A stretch of 64,000 nt of DNA, taken from assembly GCA_013397455.1 (NCBI GenBank), contig VYZB01000015.1, forward strand, positions 281,143 through 345,142, in the 5' to 3' direction. Below the pieces are notes generated by a model that was given only the letters and a program-made list of their open reading frames with translations, searched no databases and was not told where the DNA came from. Shown here in pieces: positions 36,540-50,033 of the stretch; the stretch's first letter is position 1; the number at the start of each line of letters is the position of its first letter. The position numbers and the translations under genes were made by a program. Origin of the DNA: Crotophaga sulcirostris (taxonomy: Eukaryota; Chordata; Aves; Cuculiformes; Crotophagidae).

Positions 36540-39139
36540 CATCATTATTCTTCCTTTGTCCTGAAGAGTACCTCAGTCTCTGTGTGTATTACTAATTGTG
36601 CAGTGTGGACAAGTAGCACGCTCTGCTTTGCAAGGGAGTGGATGCTTCACTGACAAAAGGTCTCACTCTTGATTTAATGAAGTAAATCCCTTTGAGGTGC
36701 ATTAGCCTATGGGTTGATCTGGAAGAGTTCAGCTGTAGGATAGCTCTGTGAGCTGTGTGCTGCCATGAGATTACGATTCATTACTCAGACTGCCAGTTGC
36801 CATGTTCTGACTCAATGAGGAGCTATGCAAAGTGATCAGCTATCAGCTCACCGTGGACTGAGAAATCAGGTGTGATTTTTGAAATAACAACGCAGTTCGA
36901 ATAAGTTTTCCCTGCTGCCCAGTTTCCTAGGAATCACAGTCTCAAATTCTGCTCTAACTTTAGACTAGAACCAAGGGTGAATTCAGAGTTCACTGAAGTA
37001 AACTGTTGTGCTTATTCAGTAACCAAAGATTTATTTGAAGGTACCAAAGATATATTTGCATTGTACCCGCACAGACCCACAGCCTGTGCCCAGTTTGGTT
37101 GCCAACAAGAGGACCTGGGAATGTACCTACTGTTTTTGTCTTTGACATATAGCATTATAGCACAAGCTGTTCTCCTGATTCCTATTTCACCTCACAGTTA
37201 GTAGAAGAGCCCTGAAAACATTTGTTCCTGTGTTACCCCAGTTTTAAAAACGCTGCATATGCCCATTGTGTTCACTAAGCATAATGGAGGGTGCAAGGAA
37301 AAGCAATTTGCTGCTTTCACTCTGGTTCTTCTCACTCACCCATTAAGTTCTGTGGTTTATTACTGTAGTCCAACCACTGAGTCAAGTTTAAAATTGCAGT
37401 GCAAATAAAACTGCAGCACAGCTTTGCCTGACTCGCTGGTGTCAGCTGAACAAATAAGTGCTGGTAGCGTGCAGTGATAGGGAACTGTTGCACAGCAAGT
37501 GAACGTAAAGGAGCTTGCTCCACATCATCCTATTGCTTTTGCATCTCTTATGCCCTAAATGCTGTAATCTTGTAGGTCAAGTAAGGCTTGTTATTTTCAT
37601 TTTTTAGGTAATAGATCCAACTCTTCAAATTTGGACATCAGTTCCTGTAATTCCTGTTGGCGATAAATCAGTGCTTAGCCAAATAATGTATTCATGGTAT
37701 TCTACTGAATGTACTCAGTTAACTAAAGCGACATAAGGGAACAATCTCAGTAATTTATTGTGTTTGTACAGTTACTGTAAAACCAAGGCCTGAAGTTTCA
37801 TCTTCTTAATGTGTCCTCATAGCGCAATGTACATTCACAAAAAGTTTACTTCTTTATGCTATTATGCTGCAGCTTTTATTGATTCCAGAGTTTCTCGTGC
37901 TTTCCAGGAAGGCTTATATAAACCAAAGTTATTGCACATCCTGTTCTTGTTAGAAGGAAGGACGAAGGCTTTTTTAAAAATCCTCTACTTTGCAAAACAA
38001 AAGGATGTCATAACATTTAGGGACATAAAATTATTTCAGGAGAAATTATGCTTTGATGACAAGGTTAATAAAAAGGAGTGTGATCAAGGTAGACAAAATA
38101 TATCTACATGTAGAAAAAGAACAGATGATTCGGATACTTTTATAGTAATTTAAGAACAATTAATCATAAATTTGAAGCTGCAGTAATAGTCTACAGTGCT
38201 CTGGCACAAGACACGAAGGGGAAAGGGAGGAAGTTGCAGTAGAAAAAATAATCAGATCTTTACTGCAGCTAATTTAAGTCTGATTATTTAGATGCATAAA
38301 CAGATGAGATCTCTGAACCTTCAGGAATTTGAGGCCACCTAAGATTAGAATTACAACCTTTTTTTTTTTTTTTTCTTCTGTATTAGTGCATAAATTCTCA
38401 GTTCCTAAGGGTCAAAATGCCCCTGATCTTTACTCCTGAGCCTTGTAGAAGGCAATCCCTATATGGCATTTTCCATAAAGACAACACTATAACCAGCTAT
38501 AATGGTTTGGCATCATCCCTGAGCTTCACAGTACTCTGTCCTTTTACCAATCCATTGGTGGGGTTGTTTTTTTTTTTCATTTCTGTGGCAAACCAAGGCC
38601 TTTCCCAACAGAGCGTACCCCAACAGAGCATCTTTCTGGTTTGTTTCAGCTATGGATGGTATTTTTCTTTCCTCTCATTGCTGTGCCCTTCATTGATGTA
38701 AAACATTCTGTAGTTAACTGCTGTTTCAGATGTGCCACTGAGACCTTTGGCAATCCACCTCCCCCCCACCCCACTCCCTTACTATGGATGCTGAGACAGA
38801 CAGCACCACCAGCAATGCAGGAATTGCTGGTAGCCAAAGGAAGCCCTGTAGAAAGGGAAGTTCATTTACCCAGCACTGCTCATTTACCTCAAAATGAAAA
38901 ATATGCCCATGCAATATAGGAATTCTCCTATCTAAAAGGGGGAACTGATGTTTGAAGTTGATTTCAGAGGGTTCTACTTTTTGAGCCATTGTTTCCCCAG
39001 TCCTTTAACCCATGTATTCTCCAGGGAACTACTTCTCCTCAGCAAATAAGGAACTGACTGGAAGCTCACACAAGCTCAGATGCAGCTCTTTCAGCTTCTG
39101 ATGTGACAGACATTGCTTATTTCTGTAATTACTGCTACA
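36540..39139. other. intergenic DNA after PPM1H
   Basis: No exon, RNA gene or recognisable transposon is seen. A 16-T run lies at 38359-38374. A 114-codon open frame at 37809-38153 has no recognisable motif and ordinary AT-rich composition, so I treat it as chance. Confidence 0.7.
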
Positions 39140-39176
39140 NNNNNNNNNNNNNNNNNNNNNNNNNNNNNNNNNNNNN
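39140..39176. other. assembly gap (37 N)
   Basis: Thirty-seven N bases join two pieces of the assembly. The odd size suggests an estimated or filled gap rather than a fixed placeholder. Sequence on both sides is ordinary intergenic DNA. Confidence 0.99.
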
Positions 39177-40584
39177 GGCTACGCAAACAAACCTGAAATT
39201 CTGCTATTTTTGTTTCCGGAAGGAAAGACAAAAATATGGAAATTCAGTTCAATATCCATGAATTAAAATTACAAGACAAGATATTGTTTTCCCACAAGAG
39301 TAACTGTTGAAGACAAATGACTAGACAGTCAGCTCATCAAATATCACAAATTGTTCCTAAGCAGAGGCCGTTTCTCTGCCCAGTACAATAGTCTGTAAAG
39401 CAGAGGGATGTAAAAGCAACTGACACACCTGCAGCCATTTCAGTCTCTTCAAAAATTTACGCTGAGTCTGCCCATCCAGATCTCTTAAATGTATATTAGT
39501 TTAATTTTTAATCCTGCAGCCCTTTGCAGCTGGAGCGCCTCAGCGGATGTGGGCTGCGGCAGCTGTTCCGCGGTACAGTGCAGTTATCACAGCACGTACT
39601 GGGATGGGGAAGGGGAGACAAGAAGCCAAATTCAGTTGCAGTGCTCCAGGATCTAGAAGCAGACAAACCAATTACTCAAATAGGGAATTGCCAAAGAATG
39701 TACAAAAAGCAGGGAATTGCTACATCCTCAAGCCGTTTAGACCTTGATTTCTGAAGGATCCTCTCATCCCCACATTGTGCTTGTTTACTTTAGTTCCTTG
39801 GTTGTACCGCAGCTAATTGCACCAAATGTCTTATTTCTTACCGTCCTCCAGCTTTCCCTAGAGCTTTGTCAGCCAAATGTCAACTGCATCTCATCTAGCT
39901 GAGATCAAGGTACTCCACGAACAAGCTCCTAATACAAACTTCTTATGCTGCATTTTCTGTGGAATGCTCCCAATTAAAAAAATAAATTTACTTTTCTGGT
40001 CTTTGTACCCCCTCCTAGTGCTTGTTTTTCACCAGCATTCATGCAATTAATTTTTACATCTGGGAATTTAGAATATGTTGTAAGCACTGAACATCATTCT
40101 TACCCCTTCTCTGCTTGAGCCCTACCATAGAAGCAGTTTAAATGAACCAGACAAGAATCAAAACACACCCTTCAAACTAAGACTCATGTCCAGACATACA
40201 AATATTTTATGAATGGGAAAAATATTAAGCACAATGCTCAGACAGTAAATCTTGCTGTGGTTACATTTTTCTAAGAATGGTGTTCTAGGGAAGGTCTGCT
40301 TAGTGCCAAAAAAAGGAAGGAGAGAGAAAAGAAAAAAAAAAAAAGATTTATGGTTATGTACAATTTCCCAGTAGTGCTTCTCTGCTGCCACTCCTGCAAG
40401 ATTTCCCTGGTGCTGGCTTCACTAGGGAAGCAGGTAGCATGGGACTCAGGTACTTGGCCAATTAGGAAATAGGGAAGACAACACCCAACTCACCCGGAGT
40501 TGTGAAGTTAGCTATATGGCACAGACTGAGCACTAATGAATGAGATCTTGTAGAATATTAAAATCGAATTCATAACTTTATAAC

Positions 40585-40614
40585 TACATATATATATATG
40601 TGTATGTATGTATG
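40585..40614. repeat. (TA)n(TGTA)n microsatellite
   Basis: About 15 bp of TA repeats pass into TGTA/TATG repeats, 30 bp in total. Confidence 0.9.
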
Positions 40615-42119
40615 CTTGTGGGGAAAAAATTGGCAAGGAACTTTGAGCAGCAACTAAGATGTTGGAAAACGTGATCTCTTTGTGGCTGTTCCAGCAGCTG
40701 AAAGCAAGCAGTGAGCTGTAAGTACACTTATTTTAGCTGTCAGTTACCCAGAATATAGCTAAGGATATGTTTGTGCTCTTATTAACAAATCCTCCACCTT
40801 TAAGGAGGATTAGTGGGGAAGAATTAGCAAAACACCCCTTTCTCCAGGTACTTCATCCTCAACAGAAATAAAATTTGAGTTTTAAAAACTGAACTGGGAA
40901 TAACTGAATTTTGTTAATTCTTTGGAGCGTTCAACAGCTACCTCTGTATTGAAAAACCTCCTACATCTGCAGGTCGTGGGAATGTACCAGCCTGTGGCCA
41001 TCAGATGGCTTTGCCCCTGGCCAACAGCAGGCATCTGAGCCTCCTGGTGATTAGTGGAGACTCAGGAGACCTGCAAAGTTAAACAGTGGCTAAACAATGT
41101 TAGGACACAAAGATCTAAGTAGAAGTTTAAATCCTTCATGATATAGCCTCTTTTTTTTTTTGGATGAAAGCTGCTATTGGCACACTACCCAAAATAAGGC
41201 TCAGAACCAAGATCAATTCTTGCAAACCTCTCAGTGGAGATACTGCTCCTCCACTCAAGAAAATGGAAAATAGACTCATCTCTCAGCCCTGGAAACAGGC
41301 AAAGAGAAAGAAAAGCGTGGCTTTGCTAGCAGTCAAGAGCCCATGCTGCTGCACTTAAGGTCATGGTCTGCCTCACAAACAGAGCTTGGCAGTGAGGCTT
41401 GAGGTTTTGGGGTCTCCTCCTTGTTATGCTGGGCTATAGTTGGCACTCAACAAGGTCAGGTGCTGTCTCACAACAGCCAAGGTAGATTTTGTTGCACATC
41501 ACCAGTCCTGTGTTGCTCTTAAAAGCAAATGTGCTGAGTTTTCTAGAGGAAGAGTTATTATTTTTATTTTTTTAAATGCAGCTATGGCCATAACATGATG
41601 ATTGCATGCCAGCCTCCCCCTGCAACTGTTCATACTCTCCCTTGCCCTCCCCTAGAAACAAAACATGCTATGTGCAATGAGCCACTTGCTCCCAGGAAGG
41701 TGATTCATTTCTGAGAGGCATATTTGTAAGGGAAAAAAATGCTTTGAGGGTGTTGCTGTGGCTCTGTGTGACCTGCATCGGGGATGAAGTAGAAACCTCA
41801 ACATTGCAGACATATCCCAGGGTTGCGTTCACAAGTCAGAGGGAAGCAGTGGGGGAAGGACACAAGCAGAGCATGAGCAGCTCCGTTGCTTCATGTGAAA
41901 ATAAACTCTAATAGCAATTAAGGTAAAGGAGTAGGAAATTAATAAGGCAGTAAAGATTTTTCCAAATTGGTCACAAACCATTGGTTTATCCCTTGAAAAG
42001 CTCAGCTGACAAGGATTCTCTCATCCCTTTGTCCCCCTATATCTTTCAATAATCATCCTTCTTCATGCAAATGGAGATGGAAAGGGGAGAACAGTGAAAG
42101 GTTAAAATGGAAGCAGGCT

Positions 42120-42740
42120 ATCTTTCATCGACATGGTAATTTTGCTGCTTGGCTCAATGCCAAACGCTCACTGCAGCCACTAGCTGCCATTCCAACATGA
42201 GTGAAAGGATCTTTAATAAGAGTGTAAATAAAAGCCAGGCTGAGAAATGAGTTTTCCATCCCAGCAATCGCTGGCCTAACCTCTGCTGTAAATAGTCTCT
42301 CAGAGCAGCACAGATGGAGTACCAGCACCTGGGGATCAAGGCAATCTCTGCGCAGTGCAATTTAAACAGCTGGGTACAATTGAAACACGAATTAGCAGGG
42401 ATAGACGGAGGGATTCCATTTTGTGTGCTAGGTAAAAACAAATAATTCAGTCCTTTTTCTCCTTTTCTAAAAAAAAAAGTAGTGTGGGGGGAGAACTTTT
42501 GACATGATCTTGTGGGAGGTGCTCTTCACTGCAGCTGTTAGATTAATTTAACCATGAGAATTTCCCACAAGGCGCTGTAAAAACAGAGCCCTAATTTATG
42601 ATCATTGATTTAACAGCTTGAAAGTGATTTATCTGACCTCAGTAAAGATAGCGAGGACACCAGAAGAATGATCGGTCATTCTGGGCTTTGTGTGGCTGTG
42701 ATTGGCCTTATTAATTTAGAGCAGAAGGTCTGTTTCAATG
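42120..42740. promoter_or_regulatory. candidate conserved noncoding block (intergenic)
   Basis: Two sub-blocks (about 42,120-42,440 and 42,530-42,740) are repeat-free. They have motif-rich words: GTGTAAATAAAAG, CAGCACCTGGGG, GAATTAGCAGGG, GATTAATTTAACC, TAATTTATGATCATTGATTTAAC, GTGATTTATCTGACC and CTTATTAATTTAG. A short palindrome, AGAATGA-TCGG-TCATTCT, sits at 42665-42682. A homopolymer-rich, less ordered stretch separates the two. The texture is that of a deeply conserved enhancer between PPM1H and let-7i. No alignment was possible. Confidence 0.3.
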
Positions 42741-45700
42741 TCTTACTGAGACAGTCAAAGGCAGTTGGCAACTGAACTGTTTTAAATACTTTTTTTTTGA
42801 AGCATTACTAATGCTGCTAAGTACTAAGAATTTATTCCACATGGAAAAGATCCTCATTAGTTAAGAAATGGTAAGGCTTCATTTAGAACTACACACAAAC
42901 AGACGCCTGGTCTTGGATTTGCACATTGTTTTTTCTTAAGTAATTTTTTTTTTCTGTTGTTGGGAATCTAAAGCCCACTGTGAAATACAATCGTTAAGCA
43001 TTACAGTAAATGAGAAATAGCTTTGGAAGAGATAAAAGAGGTTGGCACAAGGGATTGCTGGCTCTTGCTCTTTCTAAGGGTAGATTTCAGAAACACCTAA
43101 CTAAACGCTTCACGTACTTTACTGTTTTTATCATTCAGTCCTCTTTATAGAAGTTATAGAGCATATCTGTCGACAAGTAAACACATCTAGGTTTTGTTTC
43201 AGAAGAATATGCTTTTGGTTAAAATGAGTGTAGCATCCACTACTGAAATGTCACAATTGAGTGATGCAATTTCTTTGCACAAAAAAAGAGGAGAAAGGAT
43301 GAAAGGCAAAGGGAAAGGTGAGTGCTCTCTCTCCAGAAAGTGCAACCGTTTTTAAGAACATGAAATGAAACACAGATGCTTTAAAATTTTACCTACAACA
43401 GAAAATTTGTATAAAGAATAAATTGTGTTTGCACAAGCGTGTGCACATGTACAAAAATCACATAGGATGTGGCAGACCTGTTTCTTGTATTTGGAGTATT
43501 TGGAGTGCTAACCAGGAAAACGGGCTAGAAACAGCTGAGTACCAATTTATCTTGCCACCTGGACTGACGTGTGGTTGGGTTAAATGTCACTGATTTGGAT
43601 GGTTCTGCATTTCATTCACCGCTGGATTATGCCCAGCTTTAAAGCCCATCTACAAGGATCTCAGTAATTGTCTTGCCACTTTTCAAGGTGGGAGACAGAA
43701 ACGCTGCAGGCTAGGATTTCATCCACGGGGAATGAATGCTTACAGTCATTTCGCTATCCTGATGAAATGCTATCTGACCTGAACCTAAGGTAGTCCACTT
43801 AATCTCCATGCAAGGGGAGAAAGCAGAAAACAATATTTCAGCCGTCCAAAATATGAAATAATAACAGCTATTTCAAAAAGTGAAAAGACGACATAAGACA
43901 ATAGAATAAATTATGAAATGTGTAGAAAGGCCCCCACAAAATCTCATACATGTTAGCAAAAGATTGAAGAATAAATGCATAAACAGTTCTCATCTCACTA
44001 AAAGGTTTGCGACAGGCAATGGCAACTATAAAAACAACGCCAAAATCCCGCACAAATAAAGCTGAAGCCCGCATTATGCACCTAAAGAATACAGAAAACT
44101 ATATGTGAGCCTGCACATCTTGCCATCATCTTGTATTGCCATCAGCCTTGTACTGTTCCCGATAGCACACTACAGAGACATGAGGGGAATCTGATAATTT
44201 ATGTGCAGTATTACTTTGCTTAAATTCAAATTTATGGGAAAAAAAAAAATCCATAAGGTGAGTAGCACACTAAAGCTTCTTCTTCAGAATACTGACCTGC
44301 ATACCAACAGATCTTCATTCCTCCCAAAACAGCTCTATATATTTCTTCCAACTTAAAGCCCATTCTGGATGGGTTCAGATCTAATTCTGGAAAACTGCAA
44401 ATAAACATCCTCAACAGCATAGATGTGACAACCATTTCTACAGCAATGACTACTTTTTAGCAAATGGATCACCCTTTTTTTGATCCCTGAATTTACCACT
44501 GACTTGCTTCTAACACTTTACACTATTACATACATAAGTGTAAACAAGTCTTACAGGTTAGTTTAAAAGTACAACTATTTTTCTTTCATCATCACTGGAA
44601 CAACAACCTAAAAGACATTCTCTTTTAGGGCCTATAGGGCTATATGCCACACGACATCCTGGAACATTGCTAGTTTCAGAATTCTCTTGTTTAAAATTCC
44701 CAAAAATGGTTTAATTAACATCTCAGCGTCCAAACTATGTGACTTGTTTACTGACGAAGCACCTACAGTTCAGAACTAGAATATACAGAATCACATTTAG
44801 CTTCTTTGTCTCTTTTTGTTTTAAAAAAAAGTTTCAGTTACTATATTACAAAAATATCCCTGCTTTAGCAAGAGCTAGAAAGACCATTTGAGATGACTGA
44901 AACTTGTAAAAAAATGTTAATAATTGCCAATCCCTGTGAGGTGAACTTTTACACATCATCCTCCTCCTTTTCTTTGAGCTTCTAAGAACCATTTGCATGA
45001 AAATGTGTCTTTTATTTCTGCAAAAGCAATCTGAAGACAAAGATGCTGAAGTGCCGATGTGTCTACCATTGGAACAAGAAAAGAGACAGCCCCTTCCTCT
45101 GAAGCTGTGTTGCCCTTCCTAGCTCTGGATCAACCCACAACATTCCCTCTCCACACTGTTTGTGGTGTGCCTGCTCCCAACAACAAAGACCAGAAACAGA
45201 TTTCCTCTGAAAAACACTAGAAGGAAATCATTGAGTGCCCCAGGCTGCGATTAAAGCTACTTTTAGATATTTACATACAAAATACAACACAAAATGGTGT
45301 TGCAAGTCTCTTAAGTATGCCCATAGCTCAAGAAAGGACACTGCTTGGGGATCTGTTGGACTCAAATGATATCATGCGATGAGGAAAAGCCCAGTTCTGC
45401 CCTAGGAGTGGACATGTTTGTGAGCGCCTCTCCACAATCCTCTAGCCAAAATGCTACACATCTTACAGCCAAGTATAATGTCCACATATGCTCATAAAAT
45501 GCATGTGAGAGTTAAAAATGTAAGCTAAAAGTACTGCATTTACATAGGACTGCAGGCAAGAGGAAGAATTTAGGCATGAAGTTGGTACCTGCAAAAAGCT
45601 GAGTGCGTGCTCAGTGGCTCCCACCACTGCGGGAACACGAGCCGTGTCACTTTCCCACCCAACGCCGTGGCAGCACAGACAGAGGCACAGGCAAATACCA

Positions 45701-48700
45701 CCATAGGAGACCAGCCACCACTGTGGGTGACAGCAGCTCCACCAGGAAAAGAACCACTCAAACTAAGCAAACGCAGAACAAATCTGTTAGGGCAGGTCGG
45801 AGATGCTCTGCTCTGTGTACCAAGCTCTAAAGTTAACTTTGGCAGCTGAAATGAATGGTGTGCTCATATTTGCTTCAATTTTAGGACAATCATTATAATA
45901 AAGCTTATCAAACTGACTTCAGATCGTGGCTGGTGGTTTTTTACCTTTGCAGAAGACATAACATTACTTGAGAACTCTTTGAAAAAGGATGAGTTCCTAT
46001 AACCTACCCAGCCTGATTCAGTCGTCATAAAAAAGCTGTTAATTATTAGTCAGGTATACAGCATATTGCTTATAAGTGCAGAGGTAAGACAAACTTCAAA
46101 GCAGAGTCTTGAAGCTGCAGGACTGCAATAAGGTAAGTAATTTGTGAACCTCAATTTTACTTTCATGGAATGTATCACAAAGTCAACGGCAATTTTTTTC
46201 AACACTGAGCGAGGTCATCAACAATGAAATGAGAAGAGGGGTCACTAGGAGTTTTGCTGGAGAGAGTGATTGTAAGTATTCAGTTGCAAGTGCACAAACG
46301 CATGATGTTGCAACAGATAGAAGGTAGTACACAACGGGCTAGGAATTATCAAAGTGAGGTTTTGTGAGATCAAAGATGTATGATCAACCATGTTTATCTT
46401 TAGGATGAAGGCACTCGATCCACCTCATATGCAAAGCACCATCTTCTCGATTACAGCTATTACCTACAGGTATAAAATTGTTGTAGAATATATGCATGAG
46501 TTATGCATAAAAGCAGTCTATCAGATGGGAAGAAAGAACTAGATAGTTTACATGGAATGTAGTCATGTAATAGAAAAACGCTGAAACCTGTATTTTCTGC
46601 TTTCGGTCTACTTCCTATGGAAAGGAACTAATTGCACATTATCATCAGTGGTACATATAGTCAGCACTACTTAAACTTAAATTTCAGTCTTTAATGGAAA
46701 CACGCTTCACCTGTAATGTCATTATTCTACCATCGTGGCATCCACCATCATTTCTTGTGGCTAGCATTAGGTCACCTTCCATCATCTGCATTGACAGGCA
46801 AAGGTAGACACATAGGTTTTCAAGAAATTAATCAGAAGAGTAAAATTCCCAAAGTCATAACTTCAACATAATTACCCTAAGTTCTTTAAAACAGGACACT
46901 TCATGAAAGAACCACCATGAAATACTCTTATAACCCTACACTATTTTTTAGCATGCTTTCTTCAGATCCAAGGGGGGGGCAGTAGTCCTTTAAAATCAGG
47001 ACCAAAAATTATTCAAGCATGTACCGAATTAGTTCAGCAAAACTCTTGAGTTTCATATGTTTTCTTACATTGCTTTTTCTGTCTTGCATCATGTTCTCTC
47101 TCCCATCAGACTAATTAAATCTGGAAACTGCAGAACAGAGAAATCAGGATTTGCTGGGAAATAGAATGTAAAAAAAAAAAAATAGTATTGTTATAATAGC
47201 AGCATTTCTGAAACCAGGAGATAAAACCCACTACCAGAATCTGGAGGATGACAGGGACAGAAACTGCACAACAGAGCACAATCACAGCCAATCACATGCT
47301 AGCCATTTTCATTCATTCCCACCACTGCACTGTATCCACACCAGCATTACTGTAATAGTTAAGTCAGGCATCTGACTGTCATCTGAGGTTTCTGAATCAT
47401 GTCTTGAGAACATCGGTTCTCCTAGGGTAAAGTCCTATGAATGCCACCACCTGGTGCCACTGCATGACAAGGGCTGGGCTGTTTGAAGGATCTGAACCAG
47501 TCAGGCTTGGTTTCCTCTAGATTTCTGCCTATAGGATGACTTCTCATGTGGATTTTAAGGTAACTGATAACAGTAAGCTCTTATAGTCTTTCCATTAGCA
47601 GGCTCTCTTCTCCATCCAGCTGTCTAGATAAAGGTATATTGTTTTTCAGAAACTTAGTATTTCTAAATTCTCTTCCTGTTGGTCAAATCTGGATAAAAAG
47701 GCCAATGGATTCAAGGTTCATAAGGAAATATCAGTAGATATACAATCACATAAACCTTGTTTTCTCAGAAAGTCATGTTAACTCTGTTCAGCCATAGCAA
47801 AGTAATTGGTTAAAAAAACCAAGTGAAATTACCTTCTAAAGCAGAACAAGCTTTTGAGGAAGAAAGAACAACAAAAGAGTGACTGACTGTGACTTGATTT
47901 ACCTTCCTGTTTGAAGAGACATGAGGAAGGCTGAAATGCTTAAAAACTACTCAGCTGCAATGTTAAGTGTGTAACTGTGGTTAACCAAAAGAAGTTGTCA
48001 TAAGACAGGATCAAAAGAAACAGCTGGAGAATATCTAGATAAACATTTAAGAGCATAAAATAGGAAGGGGCTCCTGGAAACCCAGATTTTATTCCTTGCT
48101 GGTTTTGCAACTGTCTCGTGTAAGCCTTCTCATCAGTTTACAAAATGTTTTCTTAAAAACGAGTCTTTTTTCTTCCCTGATCCCAGAAGTCTGTTTAGTG
48201 TGACTAGTGCTCTAACAGCATCCTGTCTTTCTCCATGCCATGCTCTGTGACGAACTTTCATATCCTATGCCCTTTCTCCCTCTTTCTGTTCATGTAGGCA
48301 TGGATTGTATGTAAATATAGCTCTGTCTCAACTTAATTGCCCCCAGCATGAGGCTAAGTTGAATCTCAAAAAGTATCCATAATACTAAGATATCCATTAA
48401 GAAATATTTGCTTTCTGTACTCTCCTCAGTGATACATCAATCGTAGCACCAACCCCTGAGTCGTATGTTGATCATGATACCTTTGCCCTTCCTTCTTCAG
48501 GAAATGGGAAATTTCCACTGAAGTTTCTAGGAAATCTGTATGCTTCTGTTCACTGAATTTTTACTGTTTTCAGATCGAAATCTATAATTTTTATCTTAAC
48601 AAACATACTTCTGGATCTTCCTTAGATTCCTCATCTTTTCTTTCTTCTGTCTGTAGACCATTTTGTCATCTGTTCTCTTTCACAGTACATTTATCATGTT

Positions 48701-49630
48701 CACTGTTCCTTGGGCACCAGACACTACCTCCTCTTTTCTGCTGATGCTGCTTTCTCCCCTCTACTCATCTGCTACTTCATTTTCTCCTCTCTCTCTTTCC
48801 TCTCCTTCAGTTAAGGAAACTTGTTCCACAACTTTATTTTTCCTTCACTAGCCAGTCTTGCCAATTTGAATTGTGCATCAGTTATTCAAAAGGTCACTTC
48901 CACTATTTGCTTGTCTTTTTTTTCAAAGTGTTCTCTTTTGATAAATACCTACAAAAAGTCATCCACCTAATCTTCTCCTCCTTCATTCCCATCTTGCTGT
49001 TGTCTTCAAGAATCCATCGAAATTTATGTTGTTGTCACAAGCTGTTGCTAGAATTTCTCTTAGAAGAGATCTGTGCTTATAGAGAAGTAAAGGAAATAAA
49101 TAGCAACATTTAACTGGGATTATCCACCATTATTTCTACATAATCAGGTTAGGTGAGGTGAGAGGGCTTTGGGAAATGGCAAGTGCATAAACTATTTCAA
49201 AATGCATGTATAAGGGCTTACAGTTCAGTATTTCTCAGGAAATACTAAGCTTACTGCCAGAATTTCAAGCACCAATAGGACAATAATTAAGTAGCAGTCA
49301 ACTTGAACATCAAAACTCAAGTGCAACTAACTAAACTTGTTTTCTGTGACAGGGAAATAAACTTAATGAAGGGAAGAAATGCGCTGGTGTTAGTATTAAC
49401 TGGAAGAAGATTTAGAAATGTGTTCTACTAGAATCCATTCCTGCAACACACTTCTCTGTGTATTCATTAACAATTGAGGGCTGGTGTAGGGAAAATGAGA
49501 TTCTTACTGGTGTTATTTGAAATGGAAAAGAGCAAAAGTCTAGTCACTACAAATTCAATATGTAGATAGATAAAGAAGTCACCTGAAATAAACAATAGCA
49601 TCATGAGCGATGTGAAAAAGTCCTGACAGA

Positions 49631-50033
49631 AATCATAGAATCATCTGTTTGGAAAAGACCTTTGAGACCATCGAGTCTAACCGCACATGTCCACTTACTA
49701 AACCATCTCCTTGAGCACCTCACCTACCCGTCTTTTATACACCTCCAGGGATGTGGACTCAACCACTTCCCTGCACAGCCTGTGCCAGTGCCTGACAACC
49801 CTTTCAGTGAAGAAATTTTTCCTAATGTCTAGTCTGAACCTCCCGTGGTGCAACCTGCAGCCATTTCCTGTTGTCCTATCCCCTGTCACTTGGAAGAAGA
49901 GACCAACCTTCACCTTTCTACAACCTCCTTTCAGGTAGTTGTAGACAGTGATGAGGTCTCCCCTCAGCCTCCTCTTCTCTGAGCTAAACAACCCCAGCTC
50001 CCTCAGCTGCTCCTCATAAGACTTGTTCTCAAG
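49631..50033 (-). repeat. CR1 LINE, 3' end of ORF2 plus 3' UTR, antisense
   Basis: The left end AATCATAGAATCATCTG is the complement of the CR1 terminal repeat. Reading the minus strand, an unbroken frame at 49991-49698 encodes the C-terminus of CR1 ORF2: [40 protein letters not shown] and [13 protein letters not shown], ending in stop. Upstream of the Met, CR1-like sequence continues to about 50,033 (complement of GAGCAGCTGAGGGAGCTGGG). The element is 5'-truncated with no reverse-transcriptase or endonuclease domain, so it cannot move by itself. The intact frame suggests it is not among the oldest copies. Confidence 0.95.

Larger units (their letters stand above)
39177..49630. other. intergenic DNA between PPM1H and let-7i, first part
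   Basis: No protein-coding exon is recognisable. The segment holds a TA/TG microsatellite at 40585-40614, candidate conserved noncoding sequence at about 42,120-42,740, and a run of eight G near 46,971. It is otherwise AT-rich, non-repetitive DNA. Confidence 0.7.

Noticed and set aside
37809..38153. 114-codon + strand frame after PPM1H
   Set aside because: No similarity I can recognise, and it lies beyond the distal poly(A) signal.
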